From contig WGMG01000006.1 in the NCBI GenBank assembly GCA_016125185.1, forward strand, positions 248,001-312,000: a stretch of 64,000 nt of DNA, read 5' to 3'. This stretch comes from Armatimonadota bacterium. GTDB lineage: Bacteria; Armatimonadota; Fimbriimonadia; Fimbriimonadales; Fimbriimonadaceae. Below are positions 26,609 through 34,804 of this stretch, piece by piece; position 1 is the first letter of the stretch, and the number at the start of each line of letters is the position of its first letter. The notes beneath the pieces are model-generated. The model made no database searches. It worked only from the letters and a program-made list of their open reading frames with translations, and was not told the origin of the DNA. A program made the position numbers and the translations under genes.

Positions 26609-26986
26609 CTAGGTAGCTGGCTTCAGCTTCGAAATGAGGCTGGAGATCATTTTGTTCAATTCCTGCAACCGATCGATGAAAGTCGAAATCTCATCGACAT
26701 AACCGAGGTCGAAGGCAATAATGAGCAGAGTTTCGAGTTCCTGCGCGGAACCAAGGCTAATGAAAAGAAAGCGGCAAAACTCGGAGTCAGAACTTCGACC
26801 GTGCCCCTAAGCAATATTGGTGGGAACGGAAACTGCGGCTCGCTGAATTTGAGAAATAAGGCCGAAGGGCTCCTCGGCAGGAAACGTCTGGCAAAGTCGG
26901 TAAAGATCGACGCACAGAACTTTGCTCTTTTCCCAAATCTGCAGATCTCGAAAGTTCGATTTTCTCGTACTGCGCTTGTCGGATAT
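26609..26986 (-). pseudogene. Decayed four-helix-bundle protein (S23/IVP family)
   Basis: Reading the minus strand from 26986 gives 126 codons that match the family all along: 'NFRDLQIWEKSKVL', 'LYRLCQTFPAEEPFGLISQI', 'QRAAVSVPTNIA', then 'GHGRSSDSEFCRFL', 'SLGSAQELETLLIIAFDLGY' and a last helix. Two lesions are seen. Codon 60 is TAG exactly where the invariant Glu of NIAEG should be (one change from GAG). The first codon is ATA before 'SDKRSTRKSN', where ATG is expected. No frameshift is needed, so decay is recent. Because of the stop it is absent from simple ORF lists. Intact relatives bind structured RNA or are Avd-like; function here is lost or requires readthrough. Confidence 0.85.
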
Positions 26987-27007
26987 TACTCGCAGTTAGG
27001 TGCTTGC

Positions 27008-27032
27008 GGCTTGCGGCTTGCGGCTGGAGGCT
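27008..27032 (-). repeat. Right heptanucleotide array / inverted terminal repeat
   Basis: Three exact GCTTGCG heptads from 27002, then GCTGGAG and GCTG, ending four bases before the motB ATG. The GGAGG inside this array is the only visible ribosome-binding site for motB. Confidence 0.75.
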
Positions 27033-27035
27033 GTC

Positions 27036-27926
27036 ATGGCTAACGACGCAATCATCATCAAGAAGAAAAAAGTCGCCGGGCACGGCGGCCACCACGGCGG
27101 CTCATGGAAAGTCGCTTACGCGGACTTCGTTACGGCAATGATGGCGTTCTTCATGGTCCTTTGGATCATGGGACTCTCGGACGAAACCAAAGCGTCGATC
27201 CAAGGCTACTTTAACGACCCCGCCGGGTTCATGAAGAATCCGCCGGTAAGCCGCGTTGTGATTCCGCGCCCTGGCAAGTCGTTTGCAAGTCCGAAGCAGC
27301 AACGTGCATCGGGCAGCGGTACCGGTCAATACGAGGGAACGAGCCCGACGGAAGAAGAAGAGAGCAAAGCCGTTGCCAACGAGGTGAAGCAGAAGCTTTA
27401 CGGTCTGCCTGACATTGACCACGTGATCATCACCGAGACATCCGAGGGAATCCAAATCGAATTCCTCGAAGACGTCACCAGCGTCTTTTTCGAGTCGGGA
27501 AGCGCCATCATCAGCCCCCTCGGCACCAAGATCATCAAGAAGATCACCCCAATTGTGAAGGACACTGGGCGCTTCATCGTGCTGGAAGGTCACACGGATA
27601 GAAAACCATACGCGGGCAAGGATTACACCAACTGGGAACTGAGCTCGGATCGTGCTAATGCCTTCCGAAAGGCTCTCAACGCTGATGGGATTCCGACCAA
27701 CCGATTTAAGGAAGTTCGCGCATTGGCGGATACGAAGCTGAAGTTCCCCGGCAATCCGTTCGCCGCTGGCAATCGCCGCGTAACGCTTTTGCTTCCATGG
27801 GGCAAGCTCGCTGCCAAGGCCAACGTACACAAACTGCGAAATGAGTCCATCCGAAGTTCGATCGGATTCGGGGGCGACAAGCCGTTCAACATCATGGCTC
27901 CGACCGTGCACGAACCGCATTTATAG
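27036..27926 (+). CDS. motB: Flagellar motor stator protein MotB
   Basis: 296 residues from the ATG at 27036, preceded by GGAGG; the frame is open to 27000, but that part is the repeat array. After a basic cytoplasmic tail comes the single transmembrane helix with the proton-binding Asp in 'WKVAYADFVTAMMAFFMVLW' (about D30). A plug/linker follows, then an OmpA-like peptidoglycan-binding domain: 'FIVLEGHTDRKPYAG', 'WELSSDRANAFRKAL' and 'GNRRVTLLL'. It anchors MotA stators to the cell wall. Flagellar basal-body genes are not in the window. Confidence 0.95.
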   Translation: MANDAIIIKKKKVAGHGGHHGGSWKVAYADFVTAMMAFFMVLWIMGLSDETKASIQGYFNDPAGFMKNPPVSRVVIPRPGKSFASPKQQRASGSGTGQYEGTSPTEEEESKAVANEVKQKLYGLPDIDHVIITETSEGIQIEFLEDVTSVFFESGSAIISPLGTKIIKKITPIVKDTGRFIVLEGHTDRKPYAGKDYTNWELSSDRANAFRKALNADGIPTNRFKEVRALADTKLKFPGNPFAAGNRRVTLLLPWGKLAAKANVHKLRNESIRSSIGFGGDKPFNIMAPTVHEPHL

Positions 27927-27977
27927 TCGCTCCTTTTCAACCGCGTGCCGCGTCTGGATTGAGGAAGGAAACTTTCG

Positions 27978-28274
27978 ATGGCAGAACTTTGCGGAAATCT
28001 GTGGGAACATAACCTCGCGCGAGTTGTCATTGTGGACGTCACGGATGACTACCGGCTCATGCAGCCGCCCCTCCCCAGCGACTTTTACCCAGTCCTGAAG
28101 GAGACCTACATGCCCAAGTACAAGCTGATCGACCGGTTGCCTGCAACCGAGTTGGTCAGCGGTTACTTGTACGACTGGCATGAGTCACCCGAAAACGACC
28201 ACGATGTATGGTACGTGGGGGTTGTGCTCGAAGAGCTGGCGAACGAACTCTTAGCGAATACTATTCACGCCTAA
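27978..28274 (+). CDS. Hypothetical small protein
   Basis: 98 residues starting 'MAELCGNLWEHNLARVVIVD', with a good AGGAAGGAAA ribosome-binding site upstream. There is no signal peptide, transmembrane segment or recognised motif; the protein is acidic and mixed alpha/beta by pattern ('WYVGVVLEELANELLAN'). It follows motB by 51 bp and may share its transcript. Confidence 0.55.
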   Translation: MAELCGNLWEHNLARVVIVDVTDDYRLMQPPLPSDFYPVLKETYMPKYKLIDRLPATELVSGYLYDWHESPENDHDVWYVGVVLEELANELLANTIHA

Positions 28275-28422
28275 GTGTTATTACTAGCTGGTATACATGC
28301 CTGCAAATTACGCAGTAATGCGTGGTTTTACCGGTAATTTATCTGGTTTTCTGATAGAAATTAACGCAAATTGCCTAGCTGAAGGAATTACGGGTTTACA
28401 ATTCACTTCGTTTGAGGGAACG

Positions 28423-29292
28423 ATGAAGAACCCAACTAAAATTACTTCTATTCTAGGCTTGCTTGGTAGCGTTGCCGCTGCCCATGCGCAAACGGTCTAC
28501 AGCAATAACTACGCTCCTGGTGACTACTTCACCAATGCCGGTAGCTCGGCGGCCAACCAGGTCGTCAATGGCGTCCAAGGTGGCGGACCCGAACAGGTCA
28601 CGTACCGCGAAACCAAGAACAACGGAACGGTCGGTATCAACACGAACCTGCCCCGAAGCGGCAACGGTTCGGCTTGGTTCAGCACGGTCGGAACGGCGAA
28701 CGGCAAGTCCGAGATCGCACTGAGCACCGGCTTCTCCGCCGCCGGAGACTCCACCGGAGTGCTCGGTCAATTCGATGACATGACCGCTTTCGGAGCCGAC
28801 TTATACACGCAGTCGTCGCCCGATAGCGGCAACCAGTCGCCGATCCTCCGCCTTGAGCTCTACAGCCCGACGGACGGTGGCGGACGATACGGTCAACTCG
28901 TCTTCGATACGGCCTGGACACCCAGCCACTACGGAACGTTCGACTACAACCAGTGGAACACCGTCGATCTGCTGACCAACGCCGGCAGTATGTGGATGCG
29001 CGCCACCAGCGGCATCAACACAGCATACGACCCAGGTACGGGAGACAACCACGAGCGAACGCTCGCCGACTGGATGACCGTCCTTGGTGGCAAAAACTAC
29101 AGCGTGATCAGCGTTAACGCCGGTATTGGTACATTCAACGGGTCATTCGAAGGCGCGATGGATAACCTGTCGATCGGCTTCAACGGTGACAATCACGTCT
29201 ACAATTTCGAAGCGGTTCCCGAACCGGCTTCGGTATGCGCCCTCGGCTTGGGAGCCCTGGCTCTGCTTCGACGCAAGCGAACCAGGAAATAA
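28423..29292 (+). CDS. PEP-CTERM sorted secreted protein
   Basis: The ATG at 28423 gives signal peptide 'MKNPTKITSILGLLGSVAAA'; an upstream open frame to 28297 lacks sense. The mature 270-residue domain is beta-rich and Gly/Ser/Asn-rich. It ends with a PEP-CTERM tail: 'VPEPASVCALGLGALALL' followed by 'RRKRTRK', the signal processed by exosortase. It is probably cell-surface or matrix-associated. No exosortase gene is in the window. A 148-bp leader separates it from the preceding gene. Confidence 0.85.
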   Translation: MKNPTKITSILGLLGSVAAAHAQTVYSNNYAPGDYFTNAGSSAANQVVNGVQGGGPEQVTYRETKNNGTVGINTNLPRSGNGSAWFSTVGTANGKSEIALSTGFSAAGDSTGVLGQFDDMTAFGADLYTQSSPDSGNQSPILRLELYSPTDGGGRYGQLVFDTAWTPSHYGTFDYNQWNTVDLLTNAGSMWMRATSGINTAYDPGTGDNHERTLADWMTVLGGKNYSVISVNAGIGTFNGSFEGAMDNLSIGFNGDNHVYNFEAVPEPASVCALGLGALALLRRKRTRK

Positions 29293-29328
29293 GCTGACAA
29301 TTCAATAAACCAAATAAAGAAACCACGC

Positions 29329-29359
29329 GGGCCGCTTCGTCAGGAGCGGCCCTTAACAT
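29329..29359 (+). terminator. Hairpin terminator after the PEP-CTERM gene
   Basis: Stem GGGCCGCT (29329-29336) and AGCGGCCC (29345-29352) with an 8-base loop, followed by TTAACATTTT. It lies 37 bp after the stop at 29292. Confidence 0.7.
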
Positions 29360-29377
29360 TTTCGTCACAATAAGGCG

Positions 29378-30112
29378 ATGGAACTCCGCGTCATGACCTT
29401 CAACATCCGTAACGGCCTTGCCGAGGATGGTCCGAACGGCTGGGAGTTTCGCAAACACAAAACCGCCGAAACCATTCGCCAAGCATCCCCCGACGTCTTT
29501 GGTCTTCAAGAAGTCTTTGACTTTCAACTCGACTATTTGGTGGACCAGCTTTCCGAATACGAGTGCTACTCGGTCGGGAGAGACGACGGCCAAACCGCAG
29601 GTGAGCACTGTTCGATTCTGTGGAGAAAAGGTGTCTTCCATCGAGCGGATGCAGGCACTTTTTGGTTTTCCGACGAACCCGAAGCGCCCGGATCGATGAC
29701 CTGGGGAAACCAGATCACGCGCATCTGTTCATGGGTCGATTTTGCCGAGGGATTCCGATTTCTCAATGTCCACCTCGACCATGCCCACGCCGAATCACGA
29801 CGCAAAAGCGTCGATCTCCTACTGAATCGTCTGCCCACAACTCCGTGGATACTGGTCGGTGACTTCAACGCCGAACCCGAATGGCCAGAAATGAAGGCGC
29901 TGTCAAATTCGTCAAAGGTCGAGCTTGTGACGGCGACCAACAAAATCGGTACCTTCCATAATTTTGGCGGAGGCATTGGTGGCGAAAGGATCGATCACAT
30001 CGTCTTGCCAGCAGGTACCAACTATCGTGATACCCAGGTGATCGTCTCGGAAACAGGGATCCCTTTTCCGAGCGACCATTACCCTGTTGTTAGTACCGTC
30101 AAGATCAGCTAA
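29378..30112 (+). CDS. Endonuclease/exonuclease/phosphatase (EEP) family hydrolase
   Basis: 244 residues with all EEP landmarks: 'MELRVMTFNIRNG' (metal-region Asn), 'DVFGLQEV' (catalytic Glu), 'FLNVHLDH', 'ILVGDFNAEP' (Asp/Asn), 'ERIDHIVLP' and 'PSDHYPV' (catalytic His). It lacks a signal peptide. Family members cleave phosphodiesters in nucleic acids or lipids; the compact size fits small EEP phosphatases of unknown substrate. The 3' end overlaps the convergent regulator gene by 4 bp. Confidence 0.9.
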   Translation: MELRVMTFNIRNGLAEDGPNGWEFRKHKTAETIRQASPDVFGLQEVFDFQLDYLVDQLSEYECYSVGRDDGQTAGEHCSILWRKGVFHRADAGTFWFSDEPEAPGSMTWGNQITRICSWVDFAEGFRFLNVHLDHAHAESRRKSVDLLLNRLPTTPWILVGDFNAEPEWPEMKALSNSSKVELVTATNKIGTFHNFGGGIGGERIDHIVLPAGTNYRDTQVIVSETGIPFPSDHYPVVSTVKIS

Positions 30113-31386
30113 GAAAGACACCGCTCTCCAAGGTCGATCCCCGAGATGCGGCGGAGGTGTGCCTCCATGGTCGAGAATGCAAACTCCAAGTGGTGGGTGC
30201 GAGCCGTATCGGCAAGTTCTCGGTATTCGCGTGACAGATCGCTTCGAGACAGTTTGGATACGGCTGCCAGGTCGTATGTCCGCGAAAGCAGCTCGATAAG
30301 CGGACGGCCGCTCCGGCTCGCGGAATGATGGTCGAGAACATCCGCATACTCCCGCGAGCGTAGCCCAAACATCTTATGATAGCTATCCACGACATCCTGC
30401 CAATAGGCAGACTCAAACTGACCGCATTGTCCGTCGTCAACATGTGTGAAGGTTCGGTTTCGAACGTCAACCAGCAGTTGATGGGCCCCTTCGTACTGGC
30501 CGCTCTCCAAAAGGTAGCCCGAACGCACGAGTGAAGGAAAGGGAAGACTGTGATCGGGAATCCGCCGCTCGGCTGACAACGCCAGCCGCCGAAGGGACTG
30601 CCGGTCTTGCAGTGGGTTGGTACGCCTTGTCAAAAAGACACGTGCCGCAATCCAGTAGCAGTACCCCGAGGTTAAGTCGAATCCGATTTCACCACCGATG
30701 CGAATGCCATTTGATGCGAGTTGAAGGACTTCGGTGTTGCGACCCCGCACCAAGGACCAGTAGGACCGAGAAGCATAAATCCAAGCCAGTATCCGTTTGG
30801 CATCGCGGCTGGAGAGGGCCAGCTGCTCGGCTCGGTGCGTCAGTTCGATGCCCCACAGCTCACCGTATTCAACTGGTTGAGTCGTGCATGACCGCCAGTA
30901 TTGGTCATAGCTTGCAAAGCACCCCGCAACATCAAGCTGCCGAATTTCGGCGCGAAGGGTTGCTAGCTGATCGTGAAGTGGCTCGCGAGCCGTCAAGAGC
31001 TTTCTCATCGACTCCATCTGGGCTATCGACGGCAATGCCACACCAGACTCCCATTTGGAAATGGTGCTTTGCTGAACTCCCATCTCTTCGGCGAGCCGAG
31101 CCTGCGAGAATCCATGGGATTGTCGAAGGGTGCGGATCGCTACGCCGTTCCATGCACGCCGATCAAACAAGGCATGCTCCGTGAGGAATGATTCGATCCC
31201 GGTCGGGCCCATCTCCAGGGAATTCAGAAACTCACGAAGAACGCGACTTGAGGGGCGAGTTGTGTCTTTCTCCCAGCGTAACAAGGTGGCATGATCGATT
31301 CCCGCCGTCCGAGCCTGTTGACGCACACTCCGACCGAGGCTCAAACGAGCCGACCGGAGAGCTTCGCCAAGCGATTCGCTGGACAT
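30109..31386 (-). CDS. Regulator with two XRE-type helix-turn-helix domains and helical C-terminus
   Basis: 425 residues from the ATG at 31386. Two HTH domains stand in tandem: about 5-60 ('AGIDHATLLRWEKDTTRPSS') and about 78-130 ('MGVQQSTISKWESGVALPS'). The remaining 290 residues are helical and TPR-like ('RAEQLALSSRDAKRILAWIY', 'LLESGQYEGAHQLL'). This architecture recalls peptide-sensing RRNPP-type regulators, but no exported signalling peptide gene is evident nearby, so ligand sensing is only possible. It is divergent from the PEP-CTERM gene at 31540. Confidence 0.75.
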   Translation of the reverse strand: MSSESLGEALRSARLSLGRSVRQQARTAGIDHATLLRWEKDTTRPSSRVLREFLNSLEMGPTGIESFLTEHALFDRRAWNGVAIRTLRQSHGFSQARLAEEMGVQQSTISKWESGVALPSIAQMESMRKLLTAREPLHDQLATLRAEIRQLDVAGCFASYDQYWRSCTTQPVEYGELWGIELTHRAEQLALSSRDAKRILAWIYASRSYWSLVRGRNTEVLQLASNGIRIGGEIGFDLTSGYCYWIAARVFLTRRTNPLQDRQSLRRLALSAERRIPDHSLPFPSLVRSGYLLESGQYEGAHQLLVDVRNRTFTHVDDGQCGQFESAYWQDVVDSYHKMFGLRSREYADVLDHHSASRSGRPLIELLSRTYDLAAVSKLSRSDLSREYRELADTARTHHLEFAFSTMEAHLRRISGIDLGERCLS

Positions 31387-31539
31387 CGAAATATCATACA
31401 AGAGGAAGTTGGGTTCCTTGATTGGGGATTTCGCCAAACCTGGTGCAAGTTGGGAATATCGTCCTCCATTTGAGTTGCCACGAATTCTATAGCGGAAACT
31501 GACGTCGAGGCGTGGCGACGCGATCGCCGCCGTTGACTA

Positions 31540-32124
31540 ATGAAAGTGAATCGAATTGTTTTGAGTGGTGGGGTGATCCTTGCCGCTTCCATGGCTTCTG
31601 CAACCGACTTGAATTTTTCTGGATCGGCTGACGATGCGTTTGTCGCGTACGTCAGCACGAATCCAAATGTGACCGGCACCTCATTCGTGAGTGGAAGCAG
31701 TTGGGGAGTGACCTACACCGGCAACTTCACGCTAACTCCAGGAACCACGAACTATCTGCACATCGACGCCTTCGATGTAGCTGGAGCACCTTCGATGTTG
31801 ATCGCCCAACTGGGACTGAGCGACAGCTCGTTTTGGTTCGATGACATGACCCAGTCGGCTCTAAGTGGAGATTCCAATTGGTCGGCTAGCCTGGTCGGTT
31901 TTGGGGGCGCGACAACGCCGATTATCGATGAAGGCGTGAATGGGACGAGTCCATGGGGTTCTCGTCCCAACATCGATCCCAACGCCCACTTTGTTTGGAC
32001 CGACGGGAATGTTTCAGATCACCGCTACTTCACCGTGCAGATCAATACCGTCCCCGAACCTGCGGAATTGACCGTCCTTGGCCTGGGAATTCTTCCGTTT
32101 TTGAGACTGCGGAAAGGCTGCTAA
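31540..32124 (+). CDS. PEP-CTERM sorted secreted protein
   Basis: 194 residues with signal peptide ('MKVNRIVLSGGVILAASMAS') and a beta-rich Ser/Thr/Gly domain. The C-terminus carries the sorting tag: 'VPEPAELTVLGLGILPFL' then 'RLRKGC'. It lies divergently from the double-XRE regulator, 153 bp between starts, so it is a candidate target of that regulator. Confidence 0.8.
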   Translation: MKVNRIVLSGGVILAASMASATDLNFSGSADDAFVAYVSTNPNVTGTSFVSGSSWGVTYTGNFTLTPGTTNYLHIDAFDVAGAPSMLIAQLGLSDSSFWFDDMTQSALSGDSNWSASLVGFGGATTPIIDEGVNGTSPWGSRPNIDPNAHFVWTDGNVSDHRYFTVQINTVPEPAELTVLGLGILPFLRLRKGC

Positions 32125-32217
32125 ACGCCGTTTCGCTTCCGGTTCGCCGGGATGTGGGGGAGGGGGACCAATTGACGGGGTAAGGGATATGTCAAACTTA
32201 TCTCACGAGACCCAAAG

Positions 32218-33675
32218 ATGCCGATCGTATCCGTCAATATCCCCCAAATTGGAGAAGGGCTACACGAAGCCCGTGTCGTCGCGTTGCTGAAGCAGCCTGG
32301 CGATAAGGTTCGACGCGATGAGCCGATCTACCAAATGGAGACGGACAAAGCGGTGATGGACGTCGAATCTCCGGTCGAAGGAACCCTCGTTTCCTGGTCG
32401 GCAAAAGTCGACGATATCGTGCCAATTGGTGCCGAAATTGCGAAGTTCGAAACGGGAGGCGACGCCCCAGAAGTGACTGCGGCACCCGTTCAACCCGCTC
32501 AATCTGGCGTCGCCTCGCTTTTCGTTCCGCAGATTGGAGAGGGGCTTCAAGAAGCCCGCATCGTAGCCTTTCTAAAGAATCCAGGTGACGATGTGAAGCG
32601 AGACGAGCCCATCTACCAGATGGAGACCGACAAGGCCGTCATGGACGTCGAATCTCCTTACGCCGGCAAGCTCGTGGAGTGGACTGCGAAGGTCGACGAT
32701 GTCGTCGCCATCGGTGCGGAAGTCGGCCGAATGGAAGTCGGCGAAGGGGTGGCCGTTGCCGCCGCACCTGCTCACGGTGCTTCTGCACCGGTTCAGACCC
32801 GAACTCAGCGAACGGTTCAGGCTCCAGCGGGTGGCGTTAAACTCCAGGGCATTCCGCCTCGCTCGCGAGCCTATGCAAAGGAGAAGGGTATCGCGCCCGA
32901 AGCGCTCGTGACGATTCCGTTTGCTGGCTCCAAGATCATGCCGGCTGATATCGACGCCTTCCTTGCGGGTGGTGCGACAAGCCAGGTCTCCTCGAGCGGA
33001 CTCAAATACACCGAAAAGGCTCTGCCTGGCAAGCAACGGGTGCTCAATAGTCGCATGGTTCGCTCTAATTCGTTGGTCGTGCCTGGAACGATGACCGTCG
33101 TCGCGAAATGGAGTCCGATCGAAGATGAAAGGGCCCGACTCAAGGCCAGCGGAAGCAATTTCCAGCCGAGCGCCTTCACCATGTTTTCCTTTGCCGTGAC
33201 GAAGGCAATGAGCGAGTACCCTGCATTTCGCAGCTCGCTGGCGGGCGACGACAAGCTTCGCACCTACGATAACGTCTCCCTTGGAATCGCCGTGTCACTA
33301 CCGGGTGACGAACTAGTCATCGCCGTAGTCGACGGAGCCGATGCGCTCGGATGGAAGGAGTTCGCATCCGCTATGCGTGAGCGAATTGACCTCGCACGGT
33401 CCGGCAAAGACCAGGCTCATGAAGCGGTCACCGTTTCGCTCACCAATATGCAGGCATTCGGTCTGCGAGACGCAATTCCGGTCGTCGTGGCTCCTAGCAT
33501 GGCGACGATCTTCCTTGGAGAAACGTTCCGCGACATTGACGAAGCCGGCCGACTTCAAAAAGTCGTCAATATAACGATGACGTTCGATCATCGCCTGGCT
33601 AACGGCGTTGGCGCCGCTGAATTCTTGAACAAAGTGAAAGAGTACGTAGAAAACATCTCCGAGGTCCTCAAGTGA
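32218..33675 (+). CDS. Dihydrolipoamide acyltransferase (E2) of a 2-oxoacid dehydrogenase complex
   Basis: 485 residues in E2 order. Two lipoyl domains carry 'YQMETDKAVMDVESP' (K44 and an equivalent Lys near 144), then an Ala/Pro linker, a peripheral-subunit-binding domain (about 205-245, 'GIPPRSRAYAKEKGIAPEAL') and a catalytic domain. The active-site block reads 'FDHRLANGVGAAEFLNKV', i.e. His present but the usual Asp of HxxxDG replaced by Asn. E2 transfers acyl groups from lipoamide to CoA. E1 and E3 genes are not adjacent. The downstream genes suggest a branched-chain oxoacid complex; pyruvate or 2-oxoglutarate complexes remain possible. Confidence 0.88.
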   Translation: MPIVSVNIPQIGEGLHEARVVALLKQPGDKVRRDEPIYQMETDKAVMDVESPVEGTLVSWSAKVDDIVPIGAEIAKFETGGDAPEVTAAPVQPAQSGVASLFVPQIGEGLQEARIVAFLKNPGDDVKRDEPIYQMETDKAVMDVESPYAGKLVEWTAKVDDVVAIGAEVGRMEVGEGVAVAAAPAHGASAPVQTRTQRTVQAPAGGVKLQGIPPRSRAYAKEKGIAPEALVTIPFAGSKIMPADIDAFLAGGATSQVSSSGLKYTEKALPGKQRVLNSRMVRSNSLVVPGTMTVVAKWSPIEDERARLKASGSNFQPSAFTMFSFAVTKAMSEYPAFRSSLAGDDKLRTYDNVSLGIAVSLPGDELVIAVVDGADALGWKEFASAMRERIDLARSGKDQAHEAVTVSLTNMQAFGLRDAIPVVVAPSMATIFLGETFRDIDEAGRLQKVVNITMTFDHRLANGVGAAEFLNKVKEYVENISEVLK

Positions 33676-34379
33676 AGCCGCTCATCGGCATCACGATCGA
33701 GGCCGAATTCGACGCCGCCAATGACCGATCCAATGGCAAGCTGATCCTGAACTGGAACTATGCCGATCAGGTTGCCGAGGCGGGCGGTAACCCGATCCTC
33801 ATCACGCCGATGACGGATTTGGAGTGGGCGGCGAAGGCCATCGACGGTTGGTTGATCCCGGGTGGGGCGGACATGGACGCATCTCACTTCGGCGAAGAGA
33901 ATCATCCCAAGGTCGAGCCGATGAATCCCAAGCGATGGGAAATGGAGAACACAATGTACGGGCTCGTCGATCCTGAAATGCCTGTGCTGGGAATCTGCTT
34001 TGGGTGCCAATTCATCAACGTCAAGCGTGGCGGAAGCCTGATTCAGCACCTTCCCGATGTCGTTAGCCACGAAGAGCACAGCGGAGGGACGATGCAAGCC
34101 TATGAACTGGTTGGTGCCTCGAAGCTCTCAAGTTTTGCGGGAACGGCCAGGGTGGAAGGGAAGAGCTACCACCACCAGGCGATTAACCGAGTTGGAGGTG
34201 GACTTGAGGTCGTGGCCAAGCACGATGACGGAACCATTGAGGCGGTCGAAGACCCAAGCAAATCGTTCTTCGTCGGTGTTCAGTGGCATCCGGAACGAAC
34301 GCCCGACGACTTCGCCACCCAAAATCTGTTCCGCGCGTTTGTTCGAGCCGCCGAGGCGTATTCTAGAACGAAGCCATGA
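33672..34379 (+). CDS. Class I glutamine amidotransferase-like / peptidase C26 family protein
   Basis: 235 residues from a GTG overlapping the E2 stop (GTGA). It has the glutaminase triad features: 'DGWLIPGGADMD', nucleophile Cys in 'LGICFGCQFIN' and 'VGVQWHPERT' with His and Glu. This is the gamma-glutamyl-gamma-aminobutyrate hydrolase (PuuD-like) pattern, hydrolysing gamma-glutamyl amides. Why it lies inside an E2/biotin carrier/HMG-CoA lyase operon is unclear. It overlaps the next gene by 4 bp. Confidence 0.88.
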   Translation: MKPLIGITIEAEFDAANDRSNGKLILNWNYADQVAEAGGNPILITPMTDLEWAAKAIDGWLIPGGADMDASHFGEENHPKVEPMNPKRWEMENTMYGLVDPEMPVLGICFGCQFINVKRGGSLIQHLPDVVSHEEHSGGTMQAYELVGASKLSSFAGTARVEGKSYHHQAINRVGGGLEVVAKHDDGTIEAVEDPSKSFFVGVQWHPERTPDDFATQNLFRAFVRAAEAYSRTKP

Positions 34380-34804
34380 GATATTTCCTGAACGGGGAGC
34401 CGGTCGAATTTGAGGAGAACTTCGAGGTCTCCCAGTTGCCCGACCGCCTTCAAGTTCGGACCACTCAAGGCTCCTTTTCTGCGCTTGCCGTTCGAGACGG
34501 CGACGCCATCCTCGTCTCCTACCGTGGCAACCAATTTCGCCTTGAAACCCGCGTTGCTCGATCTCAAGCATCGGGTGGGGCTAAAAGCGGCGAGTACCGA
34601 GCGCCCATGCCTGGCCAAATCGTCGATGTCCTCGTCGAGGTCGGTGCGAGTGTTGCCAAAGGGCAAAAGATACTGGTGTTAGAGGCCATGAAGACCCAGC
34701 AACCGTTCGTTTCACCCTTCGATGGCGTTCTGACCAAGCTGTCGGCGGTGAAGGGTGCCCAGGTCGCCAGCGATGAGCTTTTGGCCGTCGTCGAACCAAA
34801 ATGA
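34376..34804 (+). CDS. Biotin carboxyl carrier domain protein
   Basis: 142 residues. The C-terminal 70 form a biotinyl domain with 'YRAPMPGQIVDVLVEVGASV' and the biotinylation site 'VLEAMKTQQP' (K106; AMKT instead of AMKM). The N-terminal half is an unassigned beta-rich region. It would carry CO2 for a biotin-dependent carboxylase such as methylcrotonyl-CoA carboxylase, suggested by HMG-CoA lyase directly downstream (4-bp overlap). The carboxylase subunits are not in the window. birA at 59640 could biotinylate it. Confidence 0.85.
   Translation: MRYFLNGEPVEFEENFEVSQLPDRLQVRTTQGSFSALAVRDGDAILVSYRGNQFRLETRVARSQASGGAKSGEYRAPMPGQIVDVLVEVGASVAKGQKILVLEAMKTQQPFVSPFDGVLTKLSAVKGAQVASDELLAVVEPK

Larger units (their letters stand above)
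26570..27032. mobile_element. Heptad-bounded unit carrying a four-helix-bundle pseudogene, inserted between motA and motB
   Basis: Two short tandem arrays of 7-bp units in inverted orientation (left AGCCTCA type, right GCTTGCG type) tightly bracket an antisense pseudogene of the four-helix-bundle/IVP family. Little other sequence lies between arrays and gene: about 15-20 bp on each side. The unit splits motA from motB, which are normally contiguous. No transposase is present. The S23/IVP family is known from 23S rRNA intervening sequences and, as Avd, from diversity-generating retroelements. That this free-standing copy moved as a unit is an inference from its borders and position. Confidence 0.5.

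Noticed and set aside
26561-27043. 160-codon open frame on the plus strand between motA and motB
   Set aside because: It reads through both repeat arrays and is the complement of the four-helix-bundle pseudogene, whose minus-strand reading is family-like along its whole length.
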